Positions 52,393-62,237 of a stretch of DNA of 64,000 bases are shown here, in pieces. Below the pieces are notes generated by a model that made no database searches, was not told where the DNA came from, and saw only the letters and a program-made list of their open reading frames with translations. The DNA is from Flavihumibacter solisilvae (lineage in GTDB: Bacteria > Bacteroidota > Bacteroidia > Chitinophagales > Chitinophagaceae), in contig NZ_JSVC01000021.1 in the NCBI RefSeq assembly GCF_000814475.1, positions 62,001-126,000 of the forward strand. Direction: 5' to 3'. The position numbers and the translations under genes were made by a program. How positions within the stretch are numbered: the first letter of the stretch is position 1; each line of letters begins with the position of its first letter.

Positions 52393-54300
52393 ATGATCAG
52401 GCAGGCAATCATATTAATAGCAGTTACTATTTGTTCGCTTCAGGGCGTTGCACAGTACAACCAGGATAACGTAAACCCGAAAGCAGCGAAACTGTACCAG
52501 AAGGCACTTGAGCAGGCCGAAAACAACAATTTTCCCGAAGGCATCCGCATCCTTAAAGAAGCGGTAAAAATAGACGGGGGATTTGCAGACGCCTGGTTGT
52601 CTATAGCCGGGATGTACGGCGAAATGAAGGATTACGATAACGCCATTTTTCATTATGAAAAAGCCCGTACAATCGATTCGGTGTATTTCCGTGACTACAA
52701 TCTCCCCTATTCTATCAACCTCGCTGGCAAAGGCAGGTTTGAAGATGCTCTGAAGGCCGTCAACAGTTTCATGACCATTAATGACCTGAATGAATCCAGT
52801 CAGCGCGCTTCTTCCTATAGACGACGTTGCTATAAGTTTGCAGTTGAACAGGCACAGCAACTCCAGGGATACCATTTTGCTCCACAGAACCTGGGGGACA
52901 GTGTCAATAGTTCTGTTTCTGAATACTATCCTGCCCTAACTATCGATAATAAGCAATTGATTTTCACCAGGCGGGTAAATAATTTCAATGAAGACTTTTA
53001 TGAAACCTGGCATGATAAGGATAACTGGAACGAGGCAAAAGGATTGAAGGGAATGATCAATTCCAACATGAATGAAGGAGCGCAGTCAATTTCCCAGGAT
53101 GGCCAGTGGTTGGTCTTCACCGGATGTAATTTCCCGGATGGTCACGGAAGCTGTGATCTCTATATTTCCTACCTCACTCCCGAAGGATGGAGTGAGCCAC
53201 AAAACCTCGGCACTTCAATCAATACAGAATATTGGGAATCTGCACCCAGCCTGTCTCCGGATAAGCGTGACCTTTATTTCGCCAGCAGGAGACCGGACAG
53301 CTACGGTGGCAGCGATATTTATGTGAGTCACCTGCAGGCAAATGGCAAATGGAGTGAACCTGAGAACCTGGGCCCGGAAATAAATACCAGCGGCGATGAA
53401 AGCTGCCCGTTTATTCATGCCGATAACCAGAGCCTGTACTTTACATCGAATGGCCTGCAGGGTTATGGGGGTGATGACCTGTTTCTTGCGCGAAAAGGAC
53501 CAAAAGGTACTTTCAGCCTCCCTCGCAACCTGGGCTACCCCATAAATACAATTGAAAACGAAGGTAGCCTTGTCATAACTGCCGATGGTTTAACCGCATA
53601 CTATGCAAGTGACAGGGCAGACAGCAGGGGCGGACTGGACCTTTACACATTCCGGATGCGTCCTGATGTTCAGCCGATCAAAACCCTTTGGGTTAAAGGC
53701 AGGGTGATTGATGAAAAAACCCGGCAGGGATTGCCCAGCGCCGTTGAGCTAACAGACATCAGCAGCCGACAGCTGGTAAGCCGGGTGCAGACTGATGAAA
53801 CAGGCAATTACCTGATCACACTTCCTGTTGGCCGGGACTATGCCTTCAATGTTAACAGGAAAGGATATCTCTTTTATTCTGAAAATTTCCCGCTCAGCAA
53901 AAAATCGCCCGACTCAACTTATCATATCGATATTCCATTGAAGCCAATCTCCGCCAATGCTACCATGGTGCTGAAGAACATCTTTTTTGAAACCAACAGT
54001 TCTACACTGGACAGCAGCTCGCAATTCGAAATTGACAAACTTGTTCAGCTACTTAAAGAGAACCCGACACTACAGATTCAGATCAACGGCCACACAGACA
54101 ACGTTGGAAAAGCTGCAGATAACCTGAAACTGAGTAATGATCGGGCACGGGCAGTAGTCGATTTCCTTGTTGGCAAGGGCATTGACAGCAAACGCCTCCG
54201 TTTCCAGGGCTTTGGCGCCACCATGCCGGTTGCTGAAAATGATACGGATGAAGGAAAAGCAAGGAACAGGCGCACTGAACTGAAAGTGGTAGCCCAATAA
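52393..54300 (+). CDS. TPR / beta-propeller / CRD / OmpA-like protein (PorE-like)
   Basis: The 635-residue protein has a signal peptide (MIRQAIILIAVTICSLQGVA). TPR-type helices follow (about 30-140: AAKLYQKALEQAENNNFPEG), then WD40-like PD40 repeats (about 165-420: SAPSLSPDKRDLYFASRRP; ESCPFIHADNQSLYFTSNG). A carboxypeptidase-regulatory domain (about 430-510) and an OmpA C-terminal peptidoglycan-binding domain (about 520-635: QIQINGHTDNVGKAADNLKL, RAVVDFLVGKGIDSKRLRFQ) close the protein. This is the domain order of PorE, which anchors the type IX secretion machinery to peptidoglycan. A related envelope protein of the same architecture is the alternative. Confidence 0.8.
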   Translation: MIRQAIILIAVTICSLQGVAQYNQDNVNPKAAKLYQKALEQAENNNFPEGIRILKEAVKIDGGFADAWLSIAGMYGEMKDYDNAIFHYEKARTIDSVYFRDYNLPYSINLAGKGRFEDALKAVNSFMTINDLNESSQRASSYRRRCYKFAVEQAQQLQGYHFAPQNLGDSVNSSVSEYYPALTIDNKQLIFTRRVNNFNEDFYETWHDKDNWNEAKGLKGMINSNMNEGAQSISQDGQWLVFTGCNFPDGHGSCDLYISYLTPEGWSEPQNLGTSINTEYWESAPSLSPDKRDLYFASRRPDSYGGSDIYVSHLQANGKWSEPENLGPEINTSGDESCPFIHADNQSLYFTSNGLQGYGGDDLFLARKGPKGTFSLPRNLGYPINTIENEGSLVITADGLTAYYASDRADSRGGLDLYTFRMRPDVQPIKTLWVKGRVIDEKTRQGLPSAVELTDISSRQLVSRVQTDETGNYLITLPVGRDYAFNVNRKGYLFYSENFPLSKKSPDSTYHIDIPLKPISANATMVLKNIFFETNSSTLDSSSQFEIDKLVQLLKENPTLQIQINGHTDNVGKAADNLKLSNDRARAVVDFLVGKGIDSKRLRFQGFGATMPVAENDTDEGKARNRRTELKVVAQ

Positions 54301-54357
54301 ACCGTTTTTTCACTCTGGTAATGGACGCATTCTGTATCTATCTTGTCGCATAAAAAG

Positions 54358-55464
54358 ATGGATCATGAAAGAGTGTGTCAGATCGCCCTGTCAAACATAA
54401 AAAAGATCGGCCCGGTACATGCCAAATCACTTGTCGGGCATTTCGGTTCAGCCAGTGCAATATTTGCCGCATCTCAGTATGAACTGGAAAACCTTGAAGG
54501 TATTGGTTCTGTGCGGGCTGGCGCAATCGCCAGGTTCAATGGTTTCAGTGAGTGCGAAAAAACCCTGAAACAAGCAGAAAATCATGGCCTGGAACTCCTA
54601 TTCCTGAGCGATCCGGAATATCCCCGGCTTTTACTGGAATGCAATGATCCTCCCACCCTGCTGTATTGTAAGGGAAAGGCAGATCTGAATGTTCCCAGGA
54701 TGGTTGCAGTGGTCGGCACCCGTCGCTGTAGTGATTATGGAAGGCACCAGACGGAAAAACTTATCAGGGAACTTGCCGGTGAGCAGGTCACAATAGTTAG
54801 CGGTATGGCATATGGCATTGATGGTGTAGCACATAAAACAGCCCTGGAAGCCGGCCTGCCTACTATCGGCGTTATGGCACATGGGCTTCACACCGTCTAT
54901 CCCCCGCAACATTATTCCCTGTCCAGGGAGATGATAAAGTACAATGGAGCCCTCATCTCTGAATTCCATCCGGGTATAGGTCCTGAAATGCATCATTTTC
55001 CCGTTAGGAACCGCATTGTCGCAGGTATCTGTAAAGCCGCCATTGTCGTTGAGACTCGCGTCGACGGTGGAAGCATGGGTACAGCTAAATTTGCCTTTGA
55101 TTACCACCGCGACGTTTTTGCCTTTCCCGGCAAGGTAACCGATATTAAAAGCAGCGGCTGCAACCTACTTATCAATAAGCTTAAAGCCTCGCTGATCACC
55201 GGCGCGGACAGTTTTATTGAAGCGATGCGCTGGCAGGATGAGAGGCTACCCGAAAAGCAAAACGTACAGCTTCCGCTTTTTAGCGACATAGACCCCGAGG
55301 CAACAACCATTGTAAACCTGTTGGGTATACATGGTACCCTTCCCATAGATGAGCTTTATCTGCGAAGCGGACTCACCGCAACAAAAGTTGCATCCATCGT
55401 ACTGCAGCTGGAACTTACAGGTATGTTAAAATGCTTACCTGGCAAGCGTTACAGGCTTCGTTGA
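54358..55464 (+). CDS. dprA: DNA-protecting protein DprA
   Basis: ATG 54358 gives 368 residues; an in-frame TTG five codons earlier lies against a -7-like sequence and is less likely. The protein has a SAM-like N-terminus ([20 protein letters not shown]), the Rossmann core [60 protein letters not shown] and [20 protein letters not shown], and a C-terminal winged-helix-like part ([20 protein letters not shown]). DprA loads RecA on incoming single-stranded DNA during natural transformation. No com genes are adjacent. Confidence 0.95.
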   Translation: MDHERVCQIALSNIKKIGPVHAKSLVGHFGSASAIFAASQYELENLEGIGSVRAGAIARFNGFSECEKTLKQAENHGLELLFLSDPEYPRLLLECNDPPTLLYCKGKADLNVPRMVAVVGTRRCSDYGRHQTEKLIRELAGEQVTIVSGMAYGIDGVAHKTALEAGLPTIGVMAHGLHTVYPPQHYSLSREMIKYNGALISEFHPGIGPEMHHFPVRNRIVAGICKAAIVVETRVDGGSMGTAKFAFDYHRDVFAFPGKVTDIKSSGCNLLINKLKASLITGADSFIEAMRWQDERLPEKQNVQLPLFSDIDPEATTIVNLLGIHGTLPIDELYLRSGLTATKVASIVLQLELTGMLKCLPGKRYRLR

Positions 55465-55509
55465 ACCCTGGCCGGAAAAATTCATTTGGGACTAATTTCC
55501 CGCCTGCCC

Positions 55510-55517
55510 TATCTTTG
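55510..55517 (+). promoter_or_regulatory. -7 promoter element of guaB
   Basis: TATCTTTG matches TAnnTTTG exactly and ends 3 nt before ATG 55521. It fixes the start at 55521 rather than the longer in-frame extension back to 55431, which overlaps dprA. Confidence 0.65.
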
Positions 55518-55520
55518 CAC

Positions 55521-57023
55521 ATGGCAATAAGAAAGAGTTCTACCCCTAAGATTGATCTGTCACACAAATTTTTTGGAGAAGGCCTGACCTTCGATGATGT
55601 ACTCCTGGTCCCCGGTTATTCCGAGATTCTGCCCCGGGAGGTAAATATCCAGACAAGACTTACAAAAGAAATCCAGCTTAACATCCCGATGCTTTCAGCA
55701 GCCATGGATACGGTTACTGAGGCTAACCTCGCCATTGCACTTGCACGGGAAGGTGGCATAGGCATGTTGCACAAGAACATGACCATCGAAAAACAGGCGG
55801 AACAGGTGCGTAAGGTAAAAAGAAGTGAAAGCGGGATGATTATCGATCCTGTTACACTGCTGGAAGATGCATCAATCGGCGACGCTCTCCGCCTGATGAA
55901 GGAAAACAAGATCGGTGGTATTCCCATTATTGATAAGAAAAATAAACTGGTCGGGATCCTTACCAACCGTGACCTCCGGTTTGAAACTTCAAAAACGCGG
56001 AAGGTAAGCGAAGTAATGACCAGTGAAAGGCTGGTTACCGCACCCGATGGAACCGACCTTAAAAAGGCGGAAAAGATCCTGCAGCAGTATAAAATCGAAA
56101 AGCTCCCTGTCGTTAAAAAAGACGGCACCCTGATTGGTCTTATCACATACCGGGACATCCTGCAACTGCAAAGCTTCCCCAATGCCAATAAAGACAGTTT
56201 CGGCCGCCTTCTCGCAGGTGCCGCGATCGGAATTACGAAAGATATGCTCGACCGCGTAGCGGCATTGCAACACGTAGGCGTCGACGTTATTTGCCTTGAT
56301 AGCGCACATGGCCACTCCAGGGGAGTCATGGATGCGCTTAAAAGGGTCAAAAAGAACTTTAAAAACCTCCAGGTAATTGCTGGAAACGTAGGCACTGCCG
56401 ATGGCGCCAAAGCCCTTGCAGAAGCAGGAGCAGATTGCGTTAAGATCGGGATTGGTCCTGGTTCCATCTGTACTACCAGGATAGTAGCCGGTGCAGGCGT
56501 TCCGCAACTCACTGCCATCATGGAAGCATACAGCGCATTGAAACCTCTGGGTGTTCCCCTGATCGCAGACGGAGGTATACGTTATACCGGTGACATGGTG
56601 AAAGCACTCGCCGCAGGCGCGGATTGCGTGATGATGGGTTCAGTGTTTGCAGGTGTGGAGGAAAGTCCGGGCGAAACCATCATTTATGAAGGAAGGAAAT
56701 TCAAGGAATACCGGGGCATGGGTTCTATCGGTGCTATGGCACAGGGCTCCAGCGATCGCTACTTCCAGGACGTGGAAGACGATATTAAAAAGCTTGTTCC
56801 TGAAGGAATCGAAGGTCGTGTTGCCTTTAAAGGATACCTGAAAGAAGTAGTTGCCCAGTTTGTAGGCGGATTAAGGGCCGGAATGGGATATTGTGGTTCA
56901 AAGGATCTCGAAACCCTCAAAGCCCAGGCGAAGTTTACAAAGATCACCAATGCAGGAATGAAAGAGAGCCACGCACACGACGTGGACATTACAAAAGAAG
57001 CTCCGAACTACTCCCGGAAGTAA
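55521..57023 (+). CDS. guaB: IMP dehydrogenase
   Basis: ATG 55521 ([20 protein letters not shown]) gives 500 residues, the usual size; the frame extends upstream into dprA but lacks family sequence there. It has [20 protein letters not shown], two CBS domains (about 105-225), the catalytic loop [10 protein letters not shown] with Cys317, [20 protein letters not shown] and the flap region [19 protein letters not shown]. It converts IMP to XMP with NAD+, the first step in GMP synthesis. A TAnnTTTG box directly precedes the start. Confidence 0.97.
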   Translation: MAIRKSSTPKIDLSHKFFGEGLTFDDVLLVPGYSEILPREVNIQTRLTKEIQLNIPMLSAAMDTVTEANLAIALAREGGIGMLHKNMTIEKQAEQVRKVKRSESGMIIDPVTLLEDASIGDALRLMKENKIGGIPIIDKKNKLVGILTNRDLRFETSKTRKVSEVMTSERLVTAPDGTDLKKAEKILQQYKIEKLPVVKKDGTLIGLITYRDILQLQSFPNANKDSFGRLLAGAAIGITKDMLDRVAALQHVGVDVICLDSAHGHSRGVMDALKRVKKNFKNLQVIAGNVGTADGAKALAEAGADCVKIGIGPGSICTTRIVAGAGVPQLTAIMEAYSALKPLGVPLIADGGIRYTGDMVKALAAGADCVMMGSVFAGVEESPGETIIYEGRKFKEYRGMGSIGAMAQGSSDRYFQDVEDDIKKLVPEGIEGRVAFKGYLKEVVAQFVGGLRAGMGYCGSKDLETLKAQAKFTKITNAGMKESHAHDVDITKEAPNYSRK

Positions 57024-57050
57024 GTACAGGCTCAACTTTACCATACCTGA

Positions 57051-57117
57051 ATGGTTAAATGGTCAGATGGTCAAATGGCTCTATCTTTAGCCAGGGAACC
57101 ATGTCCGTTTAACCATT
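57051..57117. repeat. 8-nt tandem repeat with an inverted partner, guaB-lnt gap
   Basis: Three octamers, ATGGTTAA-ATGGTCAG-ATGGTCAA (57051-57074), are followed at 57099-57117 by an inverted copy (minus-strand reading AATGGTTAAACGGACATGG). Together they form a potential hairpin between guaB and lnt. Confidence 0.6.
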
Positions 57118-57140
57118 TTTTATTTTAAAAATCCGTTTGT

Positions 57141-58754
57141 TTGAAAAAGCTACACCCTGCAATATTATCCCTGTCATCAGGATTGTTGCTGGCCGCAGCA
57201 TGGCCGCCCCTGCCTGCCACATTCCTTATTTTCCTGGCTTTTATCCCACTGTTTTTTCTTCTTGAACGCAATCTCAGCAGGCTGAGCTTTCTCGGTTGGT
57301 GCTTCGTGGCAATGCTCGTCTGGAATTCCGCCACTACCTGGTGGATCTGGAACTCAACCGGTCCGGGTACCGTTGCTGCTATTCTTGCTAACAGCCTGTT
57401 CATGCTGCTTCCCTGGCTGGCTTTATACAACGTACATAAACGGTTGGGAAGCAACTATAGCTACTGGGCATTCATGGCATGCTGGATCACTTTTGAATAT
57501 ATTCACCTCAATTGGGAACTTAGCTGGCCCTGGCTTACACTGGGGAATGTTTTCGCTGCACAACCCGAGTGGGTACAATGGTACCAGTTTACAGGTACCA
57601 GCGGTGGATCCTTATGGATCCTGATCATCAATATTGTCCTGTTCAAACAACTCATCTCGGTTGGCAGTAACCGGAAACTGCTTATCAGGTCGCTGGTATG
57701 GTTTATGGCCGCGGCGATCGGAATCCCCCTGGCAATCTCGTTTATGGTGCGCACATTCAATATGCGGCTCGACTCACGGGAAACCGGTATCTCCGGCAAG
57801 AAGGTCGTGGTGGTACAGCCGAATATTGATCCGTATATGAAATTCAGCGAGGGTACCCAGCAGGAACAACTCGCCAGGCTTATCACGCTAAGTGAATCAG
57901 CCTGTGACAACAACACGGCACTGGTTGTATGGCCTGAAACTGCCATCAATATGCCCAACGGAATCCTGGAAGACAGCATCAGGAAAATTCGCGCACTCAC
58001 ACCAATCTGGGAGTTTCTCAAAAGAAATCCGCAGTTGAAACTGTATAGCGGAATCGAAAGTTACCGGCTTTACCGGGAGGCAGAAAAAACCGAATATTCC
58101 AGGAAGATCCAGGGAACGGAAACCTGGTACGACAGCTACAACACCGCAGCAATACTCGATTCGAATGGCATCGTTGCCAGTTACCATAAATCCAAACTTG
58201 TGCCGGGCGTGGAAGCCCTGCCTTCTTTCCTGAACTTTATGGGAGACTGGTTTGAACAGTTTGGTGGAACCACGGGCGGTTATGCGAGACAGAAAGAAAG
58301 GACAGTTCTCGCTGATGCATCAAGTGGATTTGCTATTGCGCCCGCCATATGTTACGAAAGCATCTACGGAGAATTCATGACCGGGTTCATGCGCAACGGG
58401 GCCAATGTGATCGGCATCATTACAAATGATGGGTGGTGGGGAAATACACCCGGACATAAACAACATCTGCAATATGCAAGGCTGCGCGCAATCGAAAGCC
58501 GACGATGGGTCCTGCGAAGTGCAAATACCGGAATAAGCGCTTTTATCGACCCTTATGGCAGGGTCCTGCAACCGCAGGGTTGGGATAAGGAATCCGTGAT
58601 ATCCCAGGTTATACCGGCACGTGAGGGAATGACTTTTTATTCCCGCTTCGGGGATTGGGTTTCGAGGGTAATGATCGCTCTTGCGATCGTGCTCATCGGC
58701 TATTCCACCTACCAGATGCTGGGGGAACGTAAGCGAAAAAACGCCGCGATATGA
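57141..58754 (+). CDS. lnt: Apolipoprotein N-acyltransferase
   Basis: The 537-residue inner-membrane enzyme starts with TTG (MKKLHPAILSLSSGLLLAAA); no ATG fits better. Six or so N-terminal helices precede a CN-hydrolase domain with the catalytic triad: Glu in LVVWPETAINMP, Lys in SYHKSKLVPGVEALP and Cys in AICYESIYGEF. IITNDGWWGNTPGHKQHL and RWVLRSANTGIS complete the domain, and one C-terminal helix follows. Lnt adds the third acyl chain to lipoproteins, which fits a lipoprotein-rich genome. It overlaps the hydrolase gene by ATGA. Confidence 0.95.
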   Translation: MKKLHPAILSLSSGLLLAAAWPPLPATFLIFLAFIPLFFLLERNLSRLSFLGWCFVAMLVWNSATTWWIWNSTGPGTVAAILANSLFMLLPWLALYNVHKRLGSNYSYWAFMACWITFEYIHLNWELSWPWLTLGNVFAAQPEWVQWYQFTGTSGGSLWILIINIVLFKQLISVGSNRKLLIRSLVWFMAAAIGIPLAISFMVRTFNMRLDSRETGISGKKVVVVQPNIDPYMKFSEGTQQEQLARLITLSESACDNNTALVVWPETAINMPNGILEDSIRKIRALTPIWEFLKRNPQLKLYSGIESYRLYREAEKTEYSRKIQGTETWYDSYNTAAILDSNGIVASYHKSKLVPGVEALPSFLNFMGDWFEQFGGTTGGYARQKERTVLADASSGFAIAPAICYESIYGEFMTGFMRNGANVIGIITNDGWWGNTPGHKQHLQYARLRAIESRRWVLRSANTGISAFIDPYGRVLQPQGWDKESVISQVIPAREGMTFYSRFGDWVSRVMIALAIVLIGYSTYQMLGERKRKNAAI

Positions 58755-59512
58755 TACACTATACTGCTACCGGTAACGGAGAACCGATTTTTCTCGTTCA
58801 CGGGTTCGGCGAAGACAGCAGGATCTGGGAACAGCAGGTTAACCCACTTGCTGCGAAATACCGGGTATTCCTTCCCGATCTGCCGGGCGCAGGCAAATCA
58901 GCGGGGAAGCCGGGACTTTCAATCGAATCAATGGCAGATGACCTCGCTGAAATACTCGATCATGAAAAGATTGACAAGGTCGTGATGGCAGGGCATTCCA
59001 TGGGAGGATATGTGACCCTTGCCTTTGCAGAAAAATACCCCTTAAAACTTAAGGCATTCAGCCTTATACATTCCACTGCATTCGCTGACAACGAACAGAA
59101 GAAAGACACACGTCGAAAAAGCATTGATATTATCCGCCAGTATGGAACGAAGCCATTTCTTGAATCGGCTATACCCAACATGTTTGCAGTAAAAAACAGG
59201 ACGGCCATGGTTAAAATGATAGATAAAATCATAGCCGAAAACAAACACATACTACCGGGGTCACTCATTTCGTTTTATGAAGCAATGATGATCAGACCAG
59301 ACCGGACAGGGATTCTCAAAAATGCATCCATACCAGTTCAATTTATCGTTGGAAAAGAAGATCAGGCAGTACCTTTTTCTGACTCCATGCAACAGATACA
59401 TCTACCTGATTTGTCGTATATTCATATACTCGAAACATCCGGCCATATGGGAATGATCGAAGAACCCGATAAAACCAATACCTCTCTCTTAGAATTTTTA
59501 CGAAAACTATGA
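58751..59512 (+). CDS. Alpha/beta-hydrolase-fold protein
   Basis: The 253-residue protein has the oxyanion-region HGFGEDSRIWEQQ, DLPGAGKS, and the nucleophile elbow MAGHSMGGYVTL (Ser83). An Asp in IVGKEDQAVPF and a His in LETSGHMGMIEEP complete the triad. It is a soluble esterase/lipase-like or acyl-transfer enzyme; the substrate is unknown. It is translationally coupled to lnt (ATGA overlap), which suggests but does not prove a link to envelope lipid or lipoprotein metabolism. Confidence 0.9.
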   Translation: MIHYTATGNGEPIFLVHGFGEDSRIWEQQVNPLAAKYRVFLPDLPGAGKSAGKPGLSIESMADDLAEILDHEKIDKVVMAGHSMGGYVTLAFAEKYPLKLKAFSLIHSTAFADNEQKKDTRRKSIDIIRQYGTKPFLESAIPNMFAVKNRTAMVKMIDKIIAENKHILPGSLISFYEAMMIRPDRTGILKNASIPVQFIVGKEDQAVPFSDSMQQIHLPDLSYIHILETSGHMGMIEEPDKTNTSLLEFLRKL

Positions 59513-59546
59513 CAATGAAAGGAATACCCGGGTAAACTCCGTACGA

Positions 59547-62204
59547 ATGAAATTTCTAACTACCTTATTTGTGCTGCTATTGATTGCCAGTAATAACTTA
59601 CTGGCTAACCACATTCGGGGGGGAGAACTTTCATATAAATATTTAGGTCCGGGCAGAACGGCAAATACCTCACGGTATATGCTTACTTTAAAACTTTACA
59701 TTGATTGTTTTCAAAACAACCAGGGACAGTTCGACCGCCAGGTTCCATTTACCATCTTCGATCGAAGTACTAATCGCCAGATCGGGCAACCTGAAATTGC
59801 TCCGTTCTCGGAAGAACGAAGGATCAGTTATGATCCGAATTCCAACCCGTGCATCACCAACCCACCTTCCGACATCTGCTACAACCTGAGGTTTTATTAC
59901 AAGGAAATCGAACTGCCAAATACACCCCAGGGATATATAATTTCTTTCCAGCGATGCTGCCGCATTGCCGGGATCAGGAATATTTCCGGCAACAGCGATG
60001 ATACAGGCGCCACTTATTTTTGCGAGATCCCTGGTACCGACATACTTCCTTCAAACGAGCATAACAGTAGTCCCGTCGTTTCCGGTAACGACGCGGTGGC
60101 AATTTGTGCAGGCACAAACTTCACTTTTGACTTTTCGGCCAGTGATGGTACTGAAAAAGATTCCCTCTCCTATGCATTGTGCAGCGCATATAATGGTGGT
60201 GGCCAGACCCAGGGAGAAAATTGCTACACCTGTCCGACCCCGAATCCGGCTGCACCACCTCCCTATATTACGCTTCCCTACCGGCCAAGTTTTCCGGGGT
60301 CTACTCCGTTAGGCATTAACGTGAGCATTGATCCAAAAACCGGAATTGTTAGGGGCACGGCACCGGTTGACGTAGGCCAGTATGTTGTTTCTGCCTGTAT
60401 CAGTGAATTCCGGAATGGAAAACTCATCAATATTCACCGGAAAGATATTCACCTCACTATCTCTGACTGCCTTCCATTGAAGGCTGTCCTTGCGCCAGAC
60501 TATAAATTCTGCGACGACTTCCTGGTGACCTTCCAGAATGGTCAAATGAATCCTGCCGGCTCTCTATATATCTGGAATTACGGGGACGGAACAAAACCTG
60601 ATACGGCAAATACCGCTCTTGGTGGTGTTGAACACAGATATGCAGACACAGGCAGTTACACCGTAAAACTGAAAGTAATTCTTGCGGGTGGACAGTGTCT
60701 CGATTCCACAACCACAATAGCTAAAGTATACCCGGGTTTCTTTCCCGGCTTTATCGCTAACGGTTCATGCCTGCTCACTCCATTTTCATTCGTTGATACT
60801 ACTTTCTCCAGGTATGGGAATGTGATCAGATGGAACTGGGATTTCGGAGACGAAACATCAACCACTGATGTTTCCGAATTACGCAACCCTGTTTATAAAT
60901 ACAATACGCTTGGGTTCAAAACAGTTACTCTAAATGTCGAAAGCCAGTTCGGTTGTACAGGCACGGCAACAGCGCAGATCGAAGTCCGCGATAAACCGAA
61001 TCTTGTGCTTCCATTCAAAGACACACTAATTTGCAGTATAGATACGCTGCCGCTTATTGCCAATGCCCCGGGCACCCTCAATCCCACTTTCAGCTGGACA
61101 CCCGGAACAAACATCCTCAATGCCAATACCGCTAACCCGCTTGTCTTCCCGAAAACAACAACTACCTACTCTGTCACACTGAATGACAATGGCTGTGTGG
61201 CAACTGATAATATACTGGTCAGGGTTGTAGATGAAGTAACCCTGTCCACCGCTCCTGACACAACAATCTGCCTCACTGACCCCGTTATGCTGCGAGCTTT
61301 CGGGGATGGACTCCGCTATGAATGGAGCCCGGCAGTTAGTATGAATGACCCGCAATCGCGAACGCCATTCGTTACTCCGACAACAACGACAGTCTATACG
61401 GTAACATCCAGAATTGGCAATTGCTTCAAAACTGATGAATTGATGGTAAGAACTGTTCCATATCCCGGTGCCAATGCCGGGCAGGACGTTTTCATCTGTT
61501 ACGACGATACCACACAACTTAATGCAACCATCGCCGGATCCGCATTCACCTGGACGCCTGCCAATTCCCTAATTGATGCGCAATCCCTGAACCCGCTGGC
61601 ATATCCGCGACGTTCAACTGCATACGTACTGACGGTTACAGATAATATTGGTTGTCCCAAACCTGGCAGGGACACCGTTTTTGTCGGCGTGCGTCCGCCA
61701 GTAAGGGCGTTTGCCGGGAACGACACTTCAATAGTGGTGGGTCAACCGCTCCAGTTAAATGCAAGGGGCGGCGATATTTATCAGTGGTCTCCATCCTTCG
61801 GTCTCAACGCTTCAAACATCAACAACCCGGTCGCAAACCTGTCACAGAACCAAACCTACCAGGTTAGGGTTTCTACCCCTGAAGATTGTTTTGCTTTCGA
61901 CACCATTAATATAACAGTATTCAAAACCAACCCTGACATTTTTGTACCAAATGCGTTTACCCCGGGCCGAACCGCCAACGCCATTTTCCGCCCCATCCCG
62001 GTAGGTATTTCCCAGTTTGACTACTTCCGGATTTATAACAGGTATGGACAGATGGTATTCAGTACTTCGGAAGCCGGCCGTGGCTGGGATGGCAGAATCG
62101 GCGGTAAGGAGCAGGGAACGGGATCCTATGTATGGATGGTACAGGGAAGGGACTTTACAGGTAAGATGATCTTCAAAAAAGGAACCGTAGTTTTGATCCG
62201 CTAA
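59547..62204 (+). CDS. PKD-domain surface protein with type-B CTD (T9SS cargo)
   Basis: The 885-residue protein has a signal peptide (MKFLTTLFVLLLIASNNLLA), an N-terminal domain starting NHIRGGELSYKYLGPGRTAN found in gliding-related surface proteins, one or two PKD domains (about 325-470; YIWNYGDGTKPDTA, RWNWDFGDETSTTDVS), and repeats of C-rich Ig-like modules (FSWTPGTNILNANTANP; FTWTPANSLIDAQSLNPL). The end is a gliding-motility/CHU_C type-B sorting domain: IFVPNAFTPGRTANAIFRPI, FRIYNRYGQMVFSTSEAGRG, FKKGTVVLIR. It should be exported by the type IX system. The function of the passenger is unknown. Confidence 0.88.
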   Translation: MKFLTTLFVLLLIASNNLLANHIRGGELSYKYLGPGRTANTSRYMLTLKLYIDCFQNNQGQFDRQVPFTIFDRSTNRQIGQPEIAPFSEERRISYDPNSNPCITNPPSDICYNLRFYYKEIELPNTPQGYIISFQRCCRIAGIRNISGNSDDTGATYFCEIPGTDILPSNEHNSSPVVSGNDAVAICAGTNFTFDFSASDGTEKDSLSYALCSAYNGGGQTQGENCYTCPTPNPAAPPPYITLPYRPSFPGSTPLGINVSIDPKTGIVRGTAPVDVGQYVVSACISEFRNGKLINIHRKDIHLTISDCLPLKAVLAPDYKFCDDFLVTFQNGQMNPAGSLYIWNYGDGTKPDTANTALGGVEHRYADTGSYTVKLKVILAGGQCLDSTTTIAKVYPGFFPGFIANGSCLLTPFSFVDTTFSRYGNVIRWNWDFGDETSTTDVSELRNPVYKYNTLGFKTVTLNVESQFGCTGTATAQIEVRDKPNLVLPFKDTLICSIDTLPLIANAPGTLNPTFSWTPGTNILNANTANPLVFPKTTTTYSVTLNDNGCVATDNILVRVVDEVTLSTAPDTTICLTDPVMLRAFGDGLRYEWSPAVSMNDPQSRTPFVTPTTTTVYTVTSRIGNCFKTDELMVRTVPYPGANAGQDVFICYDDTTQLNATIAGSAFTWTPANSLIDAQSLNPLAYPRRSTAYVLTVTDNIGCPKPGRDTVFVGVRPPVRAFAGNDTSIVVGQPLQLNARGGDIYQWSPSFGLNASNINNPVANLSQNQTYQVRVSTPEDCFAFDTINITVFKTNPDIFVPNAFTPGRTANAIFRPIPVGISQFDYFRIYNRYGQMVFSTSEAGRGWDGRIGGKEQGTGSYVWMVQGRDFTGKMIFKKGTVVLIR

Positions 62205-62237
62205 CCTGAACTTCAACATTCAAACTACAAGATCAAA

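Noticed and set aside
55431-55520. N-terminal extension of guaB
   Set aside because: It overlaps dprA, and an exact promoter box lies directly before ATG 55521, which gives normal IMPDH length.
55616-56521. Long minus-strand open frame (301 codons) opposite guaB
   Set aside because: A low-complexity antisense translation of a well-conserved housekeeping gene.
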